A DNA stretch of 64,000 bases from a virus: IMG/VR virus record IMGVR_UViG_3300029258_003546, positions 1 through 64,000 of that record; one strand, given 5' to 3'. Of this stretch, positions 20,610 to 30,137 are shown piece after piece. The position numbers and the translations under genes were made by a program. The notes below the pieces were generated by a model. It did not search any database. It was not told the origin of the DNA and worked only from the letters and a program-made list of their open reading frames with translations. Numbering within the stretch: the stretch's first letter is position 1; the number at the start of each line of letters is the position of its first letter.

Positions 20610-21269
20610 ATGACGACCACGTACCGTGTGTATGTGCCCGAGGCGAAAGAGCTGTTTCCAACGTGGATAGACGAACAAGGCGGCATTTTGGTATGGAACA
20701 ATTGCGACATGTCGGACCCTGGGCGTGAGAACGCTTTTACGCCGGCGCTGGACGAGGACGGAAACGACAATGCAGCAAATCCTCCACGGTGGAATTACAA
20801 GTTGGGAGAGCGTGTTGACAGCCTGGCGCGTTTTCAGATATGCACGCGCAAGCTTATAGTAGCGATATTGGATGTAGAGTTGTTGCGTCAGGGCTCGTCC
20901 AGACCTAGACTGGTATTGTCGAAAGAATCAGAATGTCGCATATACTCGGCTCGCAACATCGTTGCCGAGATCTATGGAACGGATGAAGTAAAGTGGTCGT
21001 CTGGTGATATCATATATCCTGCAGTTACATTATACGTTTTCGAATTCGAGGACAAGCCTTTGCGTGCCGTGTGGACGTCAGGGTCTGTCAAACGTATCAC
21101 AGATTACGCACTCGATGAATGTTGTGAGGCGGAATCGCTGGTACTAGAAAAAGACGGCAGATTCGTAATACAGCTGTTCGATCTAAAACCTGAGCAGCTT
21201 GGCGACATCACTGCTACGTTGAAGGAACGGCTGCTAGGGTGCGATTTCACAATGGAGAGCATGGAATGA
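20610..21269 (+). CDS. Hypothetical protein
   Basis: 219 residues, acidic, mixed alpha/beta. CAGGAGGAGCAAC precedes the ATG. No known motif. Overlaps the next gene by ATGA, so the pair is translationally coupled. Confidence 0.65.
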   Translation: MTTTYRVYVPEAKELFPTWIDEQGGILVWNNCDMSDPGRENAFTPALDEDGNDNAANPPRWNYKLGERVDSLARFQICTRKLIVAILDVELLRQGSSRPRLVLSKESECRIYSARNIVAEIYGTDEVKWSSGDIIYPAVTLYVFEFEDKPLRAVWTSGSVKRITDYALDECCEAESLVLEKDGRFVIQLFDLKPEQLGDITATLKERLLGCDFTMESME

Positions 21270-21583
21270 GAAATGAGTACACGATTGAGTCTATGCAGGA
21301 GCGTCTGGCGGATGGTCCAACGGAAGCCGACATGTTGAGGCAGGCTTACGCTGCGCAGGATGCGTGTAATTTATCAGGAGTAGTGCATACATTTTCGTCG
21401 CTTGTGACGCAGCTGTGGAAAATAGCTAGAGCACGAGGTAAAGGCACAGACTGGGTAAACCGCCATCCCGTATGCATTATTTTAGCTGACAAGCTGAGAG
21501 ATTTGTCTCGCAGCACGTCGGATCGAGTGTTCTCTGTATTTGAGCAGGCGAGAATCTTGAAAGAGCGGAAATGCAGTACCTGA
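21266..21583 (+). CDS. Hypothetical helical protein
   Basis: 105 residues, mostly helical with a basic end (ARILKERKCST). Coupled upstream by ATGA and overlapping the next frame by 13 bp. Function unknown. Confidence 0.6.
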   Translation: MRNEYTIESMQERLADGPTEADMLRQAYAAQDACNLSGVVHTFSSLVTQLWKIARARGKGTDWVNRHPVCIILADKLRDLSRSTSDRVFSVFEQARILKERKCST

Positions 21584-21816
21584 ATCTGTCGTTGGATACG
21601 GTTGTTGGATCAAGTACTTGCGGACGTGCGTACTCTACGTCGACAATGTACCGCTCAGGTGTAGATTTCCGGGGCTTACTACCGTTGCCGGCTTCTAATT
21701 CGTACAGCTTACATCTCAGATCAGTCGTGTACATGGGTGCCAGTCGATATGGAAATGTGGTAATTCATAGACATACTTTTGGTTCCAAAACCGATCATGC
21801 TAGACGTAGCAAGTGA
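21571..21816 (+). CDS. Small Ser/Tyr/Arg-rich protein
   Basis: 81 residues, 15 Ser, 8 Tyr, basic tail (TDHARRSK). First clear member of the Ser/Arg/Tyr/Cys-rich family of this genome. The ribosome site AGAGCGGAA is weak. Unknown function. Confidence 0.45.
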   Translation: MQYLNLSLDTVVGSSTCGRAYSTSTMYRSGVDFRGLLPLPASNSYSLHLRSVVYMGASRYGNVVIHRHTFGSKTDHARRSK

Positions 21817-21836
21817 AAGACGAGGAGTATGAAAAT

Positions 21837-22076
21837 ATGGATAATCACGCTATTGAGTTCAAGGTTGGTAGCGGTGATTGGGAATTTTGGGCGTGGTTCG
21901 ACGGCGCGCGTCGCGAAGCTTGCGTAGCCGCTGCCCGACTGCACGAATCGTTACGTGTGGATGAAGGTCATACCCGCGTATCGGTACGCGTAAACGGTCG
22001 AAGACTGACATGCACAACAATCAATGATTGTCTGAAAGGAGATGCACATGAAGGACATGAAGGATCCCGCAGCTGA
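21837..22076 (+). CDS. Hypothetical protein
   Basis: 79 residues with ATG after GACGAGGAGTATGAAAAT. Segments FKVGSGDWEFWAWF and RVSVRVNGRRLTC look like strands around a helix. GTG 21813 in the same frame is an alternative start. Unrecognised. Confidence 0.6.
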   Translation: MDNHAIEFKVGSGDWEFWAWFDGARREACVAAARLHESLRVDEGHTRVSVRVNGRRLTCTTINDCLKGDAHEGHEGSRS

Positions 22077-22770
22077 ATTCGGTACCTTGCTAAAGCAGTG
22101 TGTGACGCCGGACGGTCTAGGATCTATAGTGCTGGCTGTAGATACTACGAGCGTGAAGCCTGACAGGCAGATATTAAAGGTGTCTGCTCTGTGGCTTGCC
22201 AGGCACTCGGCCACAGAGGCTAGATTTACAGTTGACGAGTTGCCGGAAGCTGTAACTACGTATACAGGAATTGCAAAGGAGCATTTGCCTGAACAGTCAG
22301 AAACTGACGAGGCCAAGAGCATTGTATATCAGCTGGTTACTGCGGAAAGAATCATAGGCCATGCGCTTGTTTTTACGCTTCAATCACTGGCAAGTATAGA
22401 AGGTGTCTGCGACGATTTTCCGGCATTCATGGAAGGCATCAAAGCCCTCACGGATAAAAAGGCTGCGATAGCAGATCTGACACACGGATTTCCCAAGCTA
22501 GTTGATATCGGCATGCTGGCTAAGCTTGCTACATGCACAGATGATCGGTTCAAAGCGTACGGAGACGCGCTTGATAGCTGGACTACGGTGCAGGCTCTTA
22601 ATCGGAAAAGTGGCGGAGGCGCCAAGTGGAACTTCGAGATCTGCTGCGAGATGGCTGGTCTGGCTACTCCTGTACGCCCGTACGACTGCTCGACAAAGGT
22701 GAAACTGATTTCTGACATCATAGCGCGCACAGGTTTGGGCAAGCCCAGCCTCAATCTTGTAGGAAGATAA
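22048..22770 (+). CDS. DnaQ-fold protein without catalytic residues
   Basis: 240 residues. The layout follows DEDDh 3'-5' exonucleases: IVLAVDTTS (motif I, where DTE is expected), YTGIAKEHLP (the usual V-GI-L turn), RIIGHALVFTLQSL (motif II, GHN-FD expected) and YGDALDSWTTVQ (motif III, HDALADA expected). The second acid of motif I and the Asp of motif II are gone, so it is unlikely to cut DNA. It may be a structural or regulatory relative of a proofreading subunit. AAAGGAGATGCAC precedes the ATG. Confidence 0.55.
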   Translation: MKDMKDPAAEFGTLLKQCVTPDGLGSIVLAVDTTSVKPDRQILKVSALWLARHSATEARFTVDELPEAVTTYTGIAKEHLPEQSETDEAKSIVYQLVTAERIIGHALVFTLQSLASIEGVCDDFPAFMEGIKALTDKKAAIADLTHGFPKLVDIGMLAKLATCTDDRFKAYGDALDSWTTVQALNRKSGGGAKWNFEICCEMAGLATPVRPYDCSTKVKLISDIIARTGLGKPSLNLVGR

Positions 22771-22771
22771 A

Positions 22772-23050
22772 ATGCAGATGCTGCCTTCTATTTCGGTGCT
22801 AAGCGTTTGCAGGCGCGTTATCCCTATGTACTACGTGTCAACGTGTCAAGTTGGCGACACGAACGTTCGTGTCGTAGGCTCTAGATGCAGTAGACGCATT
22901 AGCGGCAGTCACGGCGTAGTTATGACTGGTAACTATAACAAGCGGGTTAGATCCTGTGCAGGCTGGCTGGGTCGGCACTGGTACAACAGTGAAAGAGTAG
23001 AGCGCAGGTATCTAGTAAGTGCTGGGTCCACACAACGCCGAGGTCGATGA
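22772..23050 (+). CDS. Small Ser/Arg/Cys/Tyr-rich protein
   Basis: 92 residues, pI clearly basic, many Ser, Arg, Val and five Cys. AGGAAGATAAA precedes the ATG. A perfect 20-bp palindrome (CGACACGAAC and its complement, 22855-22874) lies inside the frame. First of five such genes in a row. Confidence 0.5.
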   Translation: MQMLPSISVLSVCRRVIPMYYVSTCQVGDTNVRVVGSRCSRRISGSHGVVMTGNYNKRVRSCAGWLGRHWYNSERVERRYLVSAGSTQRRGR

Positions 23051-23051
23051 T

Positions 23052-23378
23052 ATGAATTCGGTTATGAAAAGGGCAGGTTTGGAAGTAGTTGTTATATCTA
23101 AAAATTCTGCATACGACAGTGTGTCGTTGAGCCAGGCAGGTAGGTACATGCTGCGTACCGGATATTCAGTGTCGTCGTACCTTATCGACGCTAGTCCTGA
23201 GTCCAGACTAATAAACGACTGCCAGTCGATTGATACCAAACAGACGCGCCGTCCTCGTATATGGCGTAATTATAGTGGACTAGGCCGTTGCACAACCAGA
23301 AGCCTGGACGGGCGTACGGTGTCTGTATATTTCTCGCGCGCGCGGAGTTGGATAGCGACAAGGATTCGGATGCATTGA
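23052..23378 (+). CDS. Small Ser/Arg-rich protein
   Basis: 108 residues. Its start MNSVMKRAGLEVVV resembles that of the next gene (MNAAIGRTGLEASV), so the two are probably tandem paralogs. Basic C-terminus (FSRARSWIATRIRMH). CCGAGGTCGATGAT precedes the ATG. Confidence 0.5.
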   Translation: MNSVMKRAGLEVVVISKNSAYDSVSLSQAGRYMLRTGYSVSSYLIDASPESRLINDCQSIDTKQTRRPRIWRNYSGLGRCTTRSLDGRTVSVYFSRARSWIATRIRMH

Positions 23379-23683
23379 ATGCGGCGATTGGTAGAACAGG
23401 TCTAGAGGCGTCTGTAGGAGCTAAGAAGATTATACATGCAGCCAAGTCGTTATGTTGTTGTGGAAAGTTCAAGACGCCTTGTGCTACCTCAGCTTCGGCT
23501 TATATAGGTCGACGAGAGACTCTGTTCAGCGCATACAGAAGGTTAATAGCTGTTCATTCAGTAGATGACAATTACCGCTGTCGTCCGGCGCTGAGATACC
23601 GGAAACGTCAGGACTGTAGTGTATGTAGAGGCGCTATGCGTTTAGGCTTAGGTATTACGCGCTTTTCATTGATACAACACTAG
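23375..23683 (+). CDS. Small Arg/Ser/Cys-rich protein
   Basis: 102 residues from a TTG start overlapping the upstream stop (TTGA), with AAGGA 10 nt away. CCCCGKF and DCSVCRG give clustered cysteines. Paralog of the previous gene at the N-terminus. Confidence 0.45.
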   Translation: MNAAIGRTGLEASVGAKKIIHAAKSLCCCGKFKTPCATSASAYIGRRETLFSAYRRLIAVHSVDDNYRCRPALRYRKRQDCSVCRGAMRLGLGITRFSLIQH

Positions 23684-23724
23684 TAATTGGGCACATCAGA
23701 GTGCGATGCTGAAGGAGAATGCAG

Positions 23725-24003
23725 ATGCTGGCAGCTGCGCTACGAGGAGGAATGGAAGCAGCGTATGTGACCTGGATGTCGGAATATAAAACAAAATCGA
23801 GTTCTATAGGGAGTAACCTATACGTTGTGTCGTCTAGCTGCAAGTCTCGTCACAATCATCTAGTCATTTCGTGCACGAAACGTAGTAATAACAGAGTGTA
23901 TTCGACCGTTCGCACTGATTGGGAACGACCTAAGCCGGGTTGTGCCTGGACAGCGTCGGTAGCTAACTGGAGACGTTTTTCTCAGACGAGGTACTACGCA
24001 TGA
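23725..24003 (+). CDS. Small Ser/Arg/Tyr-rich protein
   Basis: 92 residues; start MLAAALRGGMEAAY is like the MVAA starts of the genes at 36838, 54029 and 54390. GAAGGAGAATGCAG precedes the ATG (ATG 23719 is only 2 nt from the site). ATGA overlap with the next gene. Confidence 0.55.
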   Translation: MLAAALRGGMEAAYVTWMSEYKTKSSSIGSNLYVVSSSCKSRHNHLVISCTKRSNNRVYSTVRTDWERPKPGCAWTASVANWRRFSQTRYYA

Positions 24004-24236
24004 TAGCGACGCTGGTAGCTTTTCGCTGTGAGCCTGCTACCGGGCCGCAGTGTGTCTGCAGAAACGGGACGAGAACCATAGCATGCAGCTGGGCTTGTAC
24101 TGGGGAGCAAAAAGCGTTAGCGATTTCTTATAGAGGATCTATTACTGGTCGATTTGCTGATTATAAAGCGCCTACAGTTTCCAAATGCGCTAGACGGCGT
24201 AGTTCAAACAGCCGCATTAACGTGTCTTCACGCTAG
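24000..24236 (+). CDS. Small Arg/Ser/Cys-rich protein
   Basis: 78 residues, six Cys, basic end (CARRRSSNSRINVSSR). Last of the left cluster; its 3' end overlaps the convergent - strand gene by 20 bp. Unknown function. Confidence 0.5.
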   Translation: MIATLVAFRCEPATGPQCVCRNGTRTIACSWACTGEQKALAISYRGSITGRFADYKAPTVSKCARRRSSNSRINVSSR

Positions 24237-24870
24237 CGATGAAAGCGTCCAGCTGCTGCTGTTCGTCTTTAAGGGACAGCTTGGATAGTTGATCTGCCAG
24301 CCTGTGCATTCCTGCTGTTACTATGCCGTCTATGTCTTTTGACGTTTCAATTGACTTTTCACGTACGGCAACAGCTACTTCTGGAAAGTTAGCTGATATC
24401 TGATATCCACTCACATCTACTAGTTCAGGGTCAGCAAAGTTGAGTGTTTCAGGCGCGTCGTCAGCGCCGGACAGAGACAGGACAAGACCTGTATATCGTT
24501 GGATCTCGTCGCTGAAGCCGTTTTCTGGCGGCCCGTCATTGAGCGCTACTTCTGTTACAGCCCAAGCGCATTCGTAGGGTGTAGCCGGATTGAACACGTT
24601 GAAGTCAACCGGGGTCGTTGCACTCAATGCGTTGCAGATATGAATATACGTATTGAGTGAGGTGTAGAACAGATCAGTACGGATAGCCGAGATCAGTGCC
24701 TGCAACTTTGAAAGACCAGGTTCCTCTAGTGGCACGCCGTACATGTGGGCAGCCTGCAGCTGGAATGTTTCCGGCTCCCACTCAAAGATCTCGGTTCCGT
24801 ACTGGTCTAAGAACAGAAACAGCAGCGTTGTAGCGTACGTTTGCGGGTCTTCGATTAGTTGTCTGCTCAT
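24217..24870 (-). CDS. Hypothetical protein, - strand operon
   Basis: 217 residues, acidic, helical, with YTGLVLSLSG and DPELVDVSGYQISANFP segments. Its start overlaps the stop of the upstream - strand gene by ATGA, so the two form an operon. Being on the terminase strand, these may be late (virion) genes, but no family is recognisable. Confidence 0.65.
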   Translation of the reverse strand: MSRQLIEDPQTYATTLLFLFLDQYGTEIFEWEPETFQLQAAHMYGVPLEEPGLSKLQALISAIRTDLFYTSLNTYIHICNALSATTPVDFNVFNPATPYECAWAVTEVALNDGPPENGFSDEIQRYTGLVLSLSGADDAPETLNFADPELVDVSGYQISANFPEVAVAVREKSIETSKDIDGIVTAGMHRLADQLSKLSLKDEQQQLDAFIASVKTR

Positions 24871-25898
24871 GCTATAGCGGTAACGTTTGAGTCGCGGAGC
24901 AGCATAGTCACAAAGTTGGAAACGTCGACTGGTGCGTCCTTCATGTGGTCAAAGGCCGCCTTCTTATCGACATGGGTGGCTAGTGTGTTTGCTATAGCCG
25001 GAACCTGCTTCCATAGGTTTGCAGGCACATTAACCAGATCGGCTATGTCGTATGTCTGGCCATTGCTAAAGGTAACGAATCTGTCCTGTGCTGACTTAGC
25101 TATGCTGTACGTTAGAGAATGCAGCTCGTCTTCAGGGAGCTTCTGCAGATAGCAGTCGTACTTGGAACAGACAGCATCTGCTATTTTCACTAGCCTGGAC
25201 ATAAGCTTGGCAGAGGGCTTGATATTCTCCAGCGCCTGTGCCAGCTTTTGAAGGCTGGTTCGCTCGTCATCACTGAGAACCGGCACCGTTGATAGCCTGG
25301 TTAAATAGCTGGCGGCCTTGTGCACATCGGAAATACCATAGCCCGCCGAGCGCTCCAGACACAGCTGCTCGTGCTCCTGCAAGCGCACGCTGGCAGCGTC
25401 AGCTTTCTTGAGAATAGCGGTCGCGGCTGCACGTCTGTACTGCAGCGGCAAGCGCTCTCGACTCGCTGCGAATTCGGCTGCGGCGGTCTTGATCTGATCG
25501 TCGCTTACCAGCGGCCACACCCGCAGTTTTCGATCTGCGCCCTGTGTAAGGATCAAGGCAAAATCGTCGTCATCTGGATCCGGCACTGTCTCATCCAGAG
25601 CTGCTTTTACGTCCTCACTACTGAAGCTCCAGTAATCAGCCCACTTAGTCAGATTAGATTCTGCAACTTGTTGTTCAGCTGGAGCCAGGCTGTCTTTCTG
25701 TCTATAATAGTAGACATGGCTAATCCAGCAGGCTGCTTTAGTATGGCACGGGAACAGGCCAACGCCCGGCAATGCGCAATAACGAGTGGGCTGTCTGATC
25801 TCATCAGTGCTGGACGCTTTGACAAAATCCGGCATCTTTATGCCAGAATTGATCAAAAGGCGCAGATTGTCATCTGTAAAGTCTACTACTCTGTCCAT
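24867..25898 (-). CDS. Hypothetical protein, - strand operon
   Basis: 343 residues, mainly helical, with an acidic patch (ETVPDPDDDDFA) near residue 110. On its strand GGAGGTCCCTCA precedes the ATG. That ribosome site overlaps the one of the divergent + strand gene at 25911. Possible virion or late protein by strand only; no motif. Confidence 0.65.
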   Translation of the reverse strand: MDRVVDFTDDNLRLLINSGIKMPDFVKASSTDEIRQPTRYCALPGVGLFPCHTKAACWISHVYYYRQKDSLAPAEQQVAESNLTKWADYWSFSSEDVKAALDETVPDPDDDDFALILTQGADRKLRVWPLVSDDQIKTAAAEFAASRERLPLQYRRAAATAILKKADAASVRLQEHEQLCLERSAGYGISDVHKAASYLTRLSTVPVLSDDERTSLQKLAQALENIKPSAKLMSRLVKIADAVCSKYDCYLQKLPEDELHSLTYSIAKSAQDRFVTFSNGQTYDIADLVNVPANLWKQVPAIANTLATHVDKKAAFDHMKDAPVDVSNFVTMLLRDSNVTAIA

Positions 25899-25910
25899 TG
25901 AGGGACCTCC

Positions 25911-28376
25911 GTGTTTGACTCACAAGTCTTGATGCTACTCGATATATCATACCAACCTTCCAGCGGATTTTCCATCTTATGTCCGCTTTGTCAAGGTACA
26001 GGTTGGGTAGGTGTATCAGAATATGGAACGTACTTCAGCTGCTATCAGTGCGGCTTCAGCGGCGACATGTGCCAGCTGTTCGCCAAGGTCAACCGCATGC
26101 CGGTCACCAGAGCGGCTGCGTTGATAGCTGAGAAGCTGGAATTGTCACAGCCTTCTGATGACGAACTAGACGAATACGTACGTAAGATGCTCAGCAGAAA
26201 CATAGTACGGCGCTGGTGGCGCGAAAGAGCAGAGCATCTGGAGCGCGGTAATTGGAAAGTGTTAGAGCATCTAGGCTTACAACAACCAAGCTACAGCGAT
26301 AGTTGGGCCGCCACAATGGGCAGATTTGCAGGCTTGATGCCTGCGAGTGTGCTGGAAACTTTAGGAGGAAAGCCCAGATCCGAGTGGTATGGTGTTGTGC
26401 CTTATTTTGGAGCTCCGGGACTTATAACCAGCTTGGATCTATGGAACGGAGACAGCTGGAGCAGTCTAAAGCTGGAATCGGGAGATCAAGGTCTGGCATT
26501 TGTGCCCAGGTCGTGTCTACATCAGAAGCTTCTGTGCCTGAGCTCTATAGAGCGCGCCTGCGTGCTGTACCAGGACAACTTTGCGGTATCTACAGCCTAT
26601 CTGCCTTTAGTCGTGATGGGGCCTAGAACAGGCTACTGGGGCTGGATGAACAGGCCTGTTGTTTTCGTGTATACAGGCTCGCTGGATACGTACAGACGCG
26701 CCAGAAAACTGAATACGCTGGTTACAGGAGCGGCGCCATCATCCGGCCTTGCCTCCGAAGTCGTAGTAAAACAGGCGCTGTGCAAGGCTAAGCACTGGCT
26801 TTGGGATTTGGGCGACCGCATGGCGAACTGGAGCACGCAACGCGCTGTTGGCGCCTTAAACGATTTGGATCTGACAGAGCTCGAAAAGGAGCAGATGCTA
26901 GGTTCAGTAAGCCCCGCAAAACGAACCCGGCTGAGCAGCGCTGTATACGCTAAAAGCGCGCTCCGCGGCATCGTCCTGGCGGGCCGCCGTGTGACCGAAG
27001 ATTTCGATGGTTGGCACGTAAAGGATGAGCTGATATCGAACGTCGCTTTCCGCATAAAGACGGTCCGGATCGACGATGAAGATTTTCGCTTGTCATGCGC
27101 CTGCAGAATGCGAAATTTCACATTCGATATCAGCCTTACACGTAAGGAGATGTCGTCGGCAGCTAGACTTCAGCGCAGGTTGCTAGAGCGTATTTGCGAG
27201 GAGGGTAAAAACTATCTGCCAGTCTTTTCATCTACCTGGGTACCAAAATTTTATGATATCGCTGTAAGATTCAAAGAGCCGATAGTCCAAACGCAAAGCC
27301 AGGTGTTAGGCTGGAATACTGCATTTACTCGGTATCATATGCCAGCGTACACGGTAGGCGGAGGGGAGGCGTGCGCCAACGAGACGCGTCATACGTCCAA
27401 GCGTATAGTGACTACCAAATTCTGCCCTCTGACTACGAAGCAACTTCATGTATTGAACGCCGATACGTATCTGGCTGCCGTAACGATGGCAGCTGTTGCT
27501 GTAGGCGCTGCTAATCCTGTAGCCAGAGCGTTGTCCAGGGAACCGGAGAATGTAGGCGTAGTGTGTAATTCGACCATATGGGAAACGATTCTGGGCACTT
27601 TGAAGTCCAATGCAGCCATCTTACGCAACTGTCCAACAGAAGCTTCTCAGCTGTTGACGTCTGGCGTTACGGTCGTAGCTGATCAGGATGACAGCATAGA
27701 GGAGTCAGGCTACATCTCATGCATCACGCCCATGAAAGCCGCCACCATTTTGCAGCCGAACTGGACGTTTGTTGTAATACCGTACAGGCAAATCTTGTCC
27801 AGCGTAAAAGGACAGGTTACGTGGGTATCGGACTACATACGCAGATTCACGCAGACTCGTCAAGTGCCCAATGCAGTATGTCTAGTAGCAGGTCTAATAA
27901 CGGACGTATCAGAACACTGGAATTCTATCTACCCTTCTGATTGGAATATTCCCGCCGCTCTAGCCCGCAGCTTTGTTGAGCAGCAAGTGTACAAGGCTCC
28001 GCTGTGTGACAAGTTTGTAGGCATGGTAGGCGCGCTAGTATCGTCTCTGTCTGATACTACATGTGCTCTGTCTCCTATACGACGCAGGGAGCAGTATGTG
28101 CATGTCGACTACAGGAAACTGCTAGCACTAGCAAAATCAATGAGTCTGAATCTGACGGCTAACTTGGAATCCGTAGCCACATCATTTCAGCTAGACAGAG
28201 GTGTAGAAGCATTTTTGCAGCTAGACAAGTCGCCTACGATAGTGGTACCGTTGGCCGCCTGGGACGAGTATTACAACAAATGGGATGCTTGGAATACAGC
28301 TAGGAAAGAGCAGCTTAACCGTGCGTTGGGGCGATTGCTTCGGCTTCGCCACGAAGATCAGGCCAGTATCCGGTAA
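25911..28376 (+). CDS. Large protein with primase-type zinc finger
   Basis: 821 residues from a GTG start (GAGGGACCTCC upstream). Residues 24-50 hold CPLC and, 18 residues later, CYQCGFSGD, the CHC2/T7-primase zinc finger that reads template DNA. What follows would be the TOPRIM region (GLITSLDLW, GLAFVPRS, ACVLYQDNF), but no intact E-G-D or DxD motif is evident. The second half is unrecognised. A separate complete primase is at 42259, so this may be a diverged primase-like protein with another task. Its 3' end overlaps the terminase gene by 62 bp. Confidence 0.6.
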   Translation: MFDSQVLMLLDISYQPSSGFSILCPLCQGTGWVGVSEYGTYFSCYQCGFSGDMCQLFAKVNRMPVTRAAALIAEKLELSQPSDDELDEYVRKMLSRNIVRRWWRERAEHLERGNWKVLEHLGLQQPSYSDSWAATMGRFAGLMPASVLETLGGKPRSEWYGVVPYFGAPGLITSLDLWNGDSWSSLKLESGDQGLAFVPRSCLHQKLLCLSSIERACVLYQDNFAVSTAYLPLVVMGPRTGYWGWMNRPVVFVYTGSLDTYRRARKLNTLVTGAAPSSGLASEVVVKQALCKAKHWLWDLGDRMANWSTQRAVGALNDLDLTELEKEQMLGSVSPAKRTRLSSAVYAKSALRGIVLAGRRVTEDFDGWHVKDELISNVAFRIKTVRIDDEDFRLSCACRMRNFTFDISLTRKEMSSAARLQRRLLERICEEGKNYLPVFSSTWVPKFYDIAVRFKEPIVQTQSQVLGWNTAFTRYHMPAYTVGGGEACANETRHTSKRIVTTKFCPLTTKQLHVLNADTYLAAVTMAAVAVGAANPVARALSREPENVGVVCNSTIWETILGTLKSNAAILRNCPTEASQLLTSGVTVVADQDDSIEESGYISCITPMKAATILQPNWTFVVIPYRQILSSVKGQVTWVSDYIRRFTQTRQVPNAVCLVAGLITDVSEHWNSIYPSDWNIPAALARSFVEQQVYKAPLCDKFVGMVGALVSSLSDTTCALSPIRRREQYVHVDYRKLLALAKSMSLNLTANLESVATSFQLDRGVEAFLQLDKSPTIVVPLAAWDEYYNKWDAWNTARKEQLNRALGRLLRLRHEDQASIR

Positions 28377-30030
28377 CTCGGCATAGAGCTAATACACCTG
28401 TTACCACAGCATGAACGAAATCGTCAGGCACTTTAGGATTCCGCGCCATAATATACGTATCGCCGCGGCTGGGTGTATAGTGAGACTCTTCTCGCAACGA
28501 CAGAAAGTCCTGCAATAAAGGCTCGATCTTGCTCCAGTCAGGAAAGAGAATATAGCCGTTTTTTATTAGCCGTAATATATAACTGACAGCCCTGGTTTTG
28601 TCTGCTGAGTAGTAGTATCCCGGCCTAGTATTCGTAGGTGGGTGGACTACCAACAAGGCCCGTCCCGGCTCGGCGCGGGTATATCTGAAACTAAACAGCT
28701 CGTTCGGTCCCATATCAGCCACCTGCTTCAGATAGTCTTCTCGCAATATGCCGGCCTCGGCAAAGTCATGGGCTAGCAGCTCACAGCCCATAGTACGTTT
28801 CAGCCAGGCTACACGTTTGGCTTCGTCCTCAATGGTAGCGTGCAGAGGTACACGTTCGCCGTATAGTACATGGAAACGTCCGTGTTCCAACACTATCAGC
28901 GCCTGTGCTGTAGTTGACGACGTAAGATCTCCACGTCCGCTCCAGTCTACACCCAAGATAGCGTGCTGAGACTTGAAACGCTCGGCTTTTACCGCATCCA
29001 GGTTAGTAGTATCTACCGACAATGTACAGGCACGCACGAGCTCGCTGCGGGTAATAGGCTTGGATCCTACGTCGAACGTGATGCCCATACGTTCCTGATA
29101 GAAACGTCTTGGCGCTTCTTCTTCATACGCCTCCATCAAACGCTTCCACTTGCGAGCACTGTTGCAGTGCAGCGGAACAACGGCTTGTGGTATATGCCAG
29201 CCAGCAAATTCATCGACTCTGTCAGGTCGCTGCGGCTGGAATTCGCCGCTGAATGTATCTAGCAGCTTGCCGCATTTTGCGCAGCTGAGGCCTCTTTTCT
29301 GCAGCATTCCTGTCAAATCTGCGTCCAGGGTGGGGATATTATAATGTCCGCAGCTGCAAGGTATGGCCCACTCGTATTGACAGCTCTTGTTCCATAGAAG
29401 GTCAATGAAGTTGTCTTCGGTAGACGCGGTGCCGGTGAACACTGCAATCTCGTATTTTGAAGCATCCATACAACGAGCTATAACGGGGAAGAAATCAGGA
29501 TCAAATAGCTGGCACTCGTCAACGAACGTAATATCGGCCGAGATCCCTCGGATGCGGTCTGGATCGTCTGATGCATAGGACAGATGCAGTAGTGATCCGT
29601 TCGTGAAGTTCTTCTGGAATACTCCAGAAGTGTTTTCAAGGTACGATCTAAGCTCTGACGAGCGATAGATGAACGGTCGTAAATGGTTATTGCTGAAACG
29701 TTTAGCCGCTCGTTCTGCGGGCTGTAGAAATAAGCTGTTAAAGAACGGAATGTAGATCGAGTAGCACAGTCCTCTAGCTGCTATAGAAGTAGTCTTGCTG
29801 ACTTGTCTGCCGCACATCCACACCTCATACGCAGGCGGAGTAAACGAATACATGGGTTTCATCATAGGATAGTCGTCTATGGATAACGGCAGATTTTTCA
29901 ACGTAAACAGACTGCTCAGCGCCGGCTCAAACGACTGCGCCTCTTTCATGCGTCTGAGAGCTGCTTTCTGAGCCGCGCCCAGCAGATCTGTATCTGCGTT
30001 TGTTGTGTCTGTACGCGCTGTTTCTGGCAC
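28315..30030 (-). CDS. Terminase large subunit
   Basis: 571 residues, the usual size. ATPase: Walker A GRQVSKTT (74-81) and Walker B ITFVDECQ (D171, E172). Nuclease: ILGVDWSGRGD near residue 355 and DDFVHAV near 547 supply the RNase H-fold acids. A CxC and a CAKCG pair (near 233 and 256) add a zinc site between the domains. It packages DNA into proheads, cutting concatemers at the portal. The only certain late gene here, on the opposite strand to replication. Confidence 0.92.
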   Translation of the reverse strand: MPETARTDTTNADTDLLGAAQKAALRRMKEAQSFEPALSSLFTLKNLPLSIDDYPMMKPMYSFTPPAYEVWMCGRQVSKTTSIAARGLCYSIYIPFFNSLFLQPAERAAKRFSNNHLRPFIYRSSELRSYLENTSGVFQKNFTNGSLLHLSYASDDPDRIRGISADITFVDECQLFDPDFFPVIARCMDASKYEIAVFTGTASTEDNFIDLLWNKSCQYEWAIPCSCGHYNIPTLDADLTGMLQKRGLSCAKCGKLLDTFSGEFQPQRPDRVDEFAGWHIPQAVVPLHCNSARKWKRLMEAYEEEAPRRFYQERMGITFDVGSKPITRSELVRACTLSVDTTNLDAVKAERFKSQHAILGVDWSGRGDLTSSTTAQALIVLEHGRFHVLYGERVPLHATIEDEAKRVAWLKRTMGCELLAHDFAEAGILREDYLKQVADMGPNELFSFRYTRAEPGRALLVVHPPTNTRPGYYYSADKTRAVSYILRLIKNGYILFPDWSKIEPLLQDFLSLREESHYTPSRGDTYIMARNPKVPDDFVHAVVTGVLALCRVTGYWPDLRGEAEAIAPTHG

Positions 30031-30137
30031 CTAAACCAGGATAAGCGACTATAGACGCTGTGTCAATCCACTCGATTGTGTCGAGCTGGAGACTCGTTTA
30101 CCTTTGTAGAGGTATACAATATGATTTTTATTCTAAG

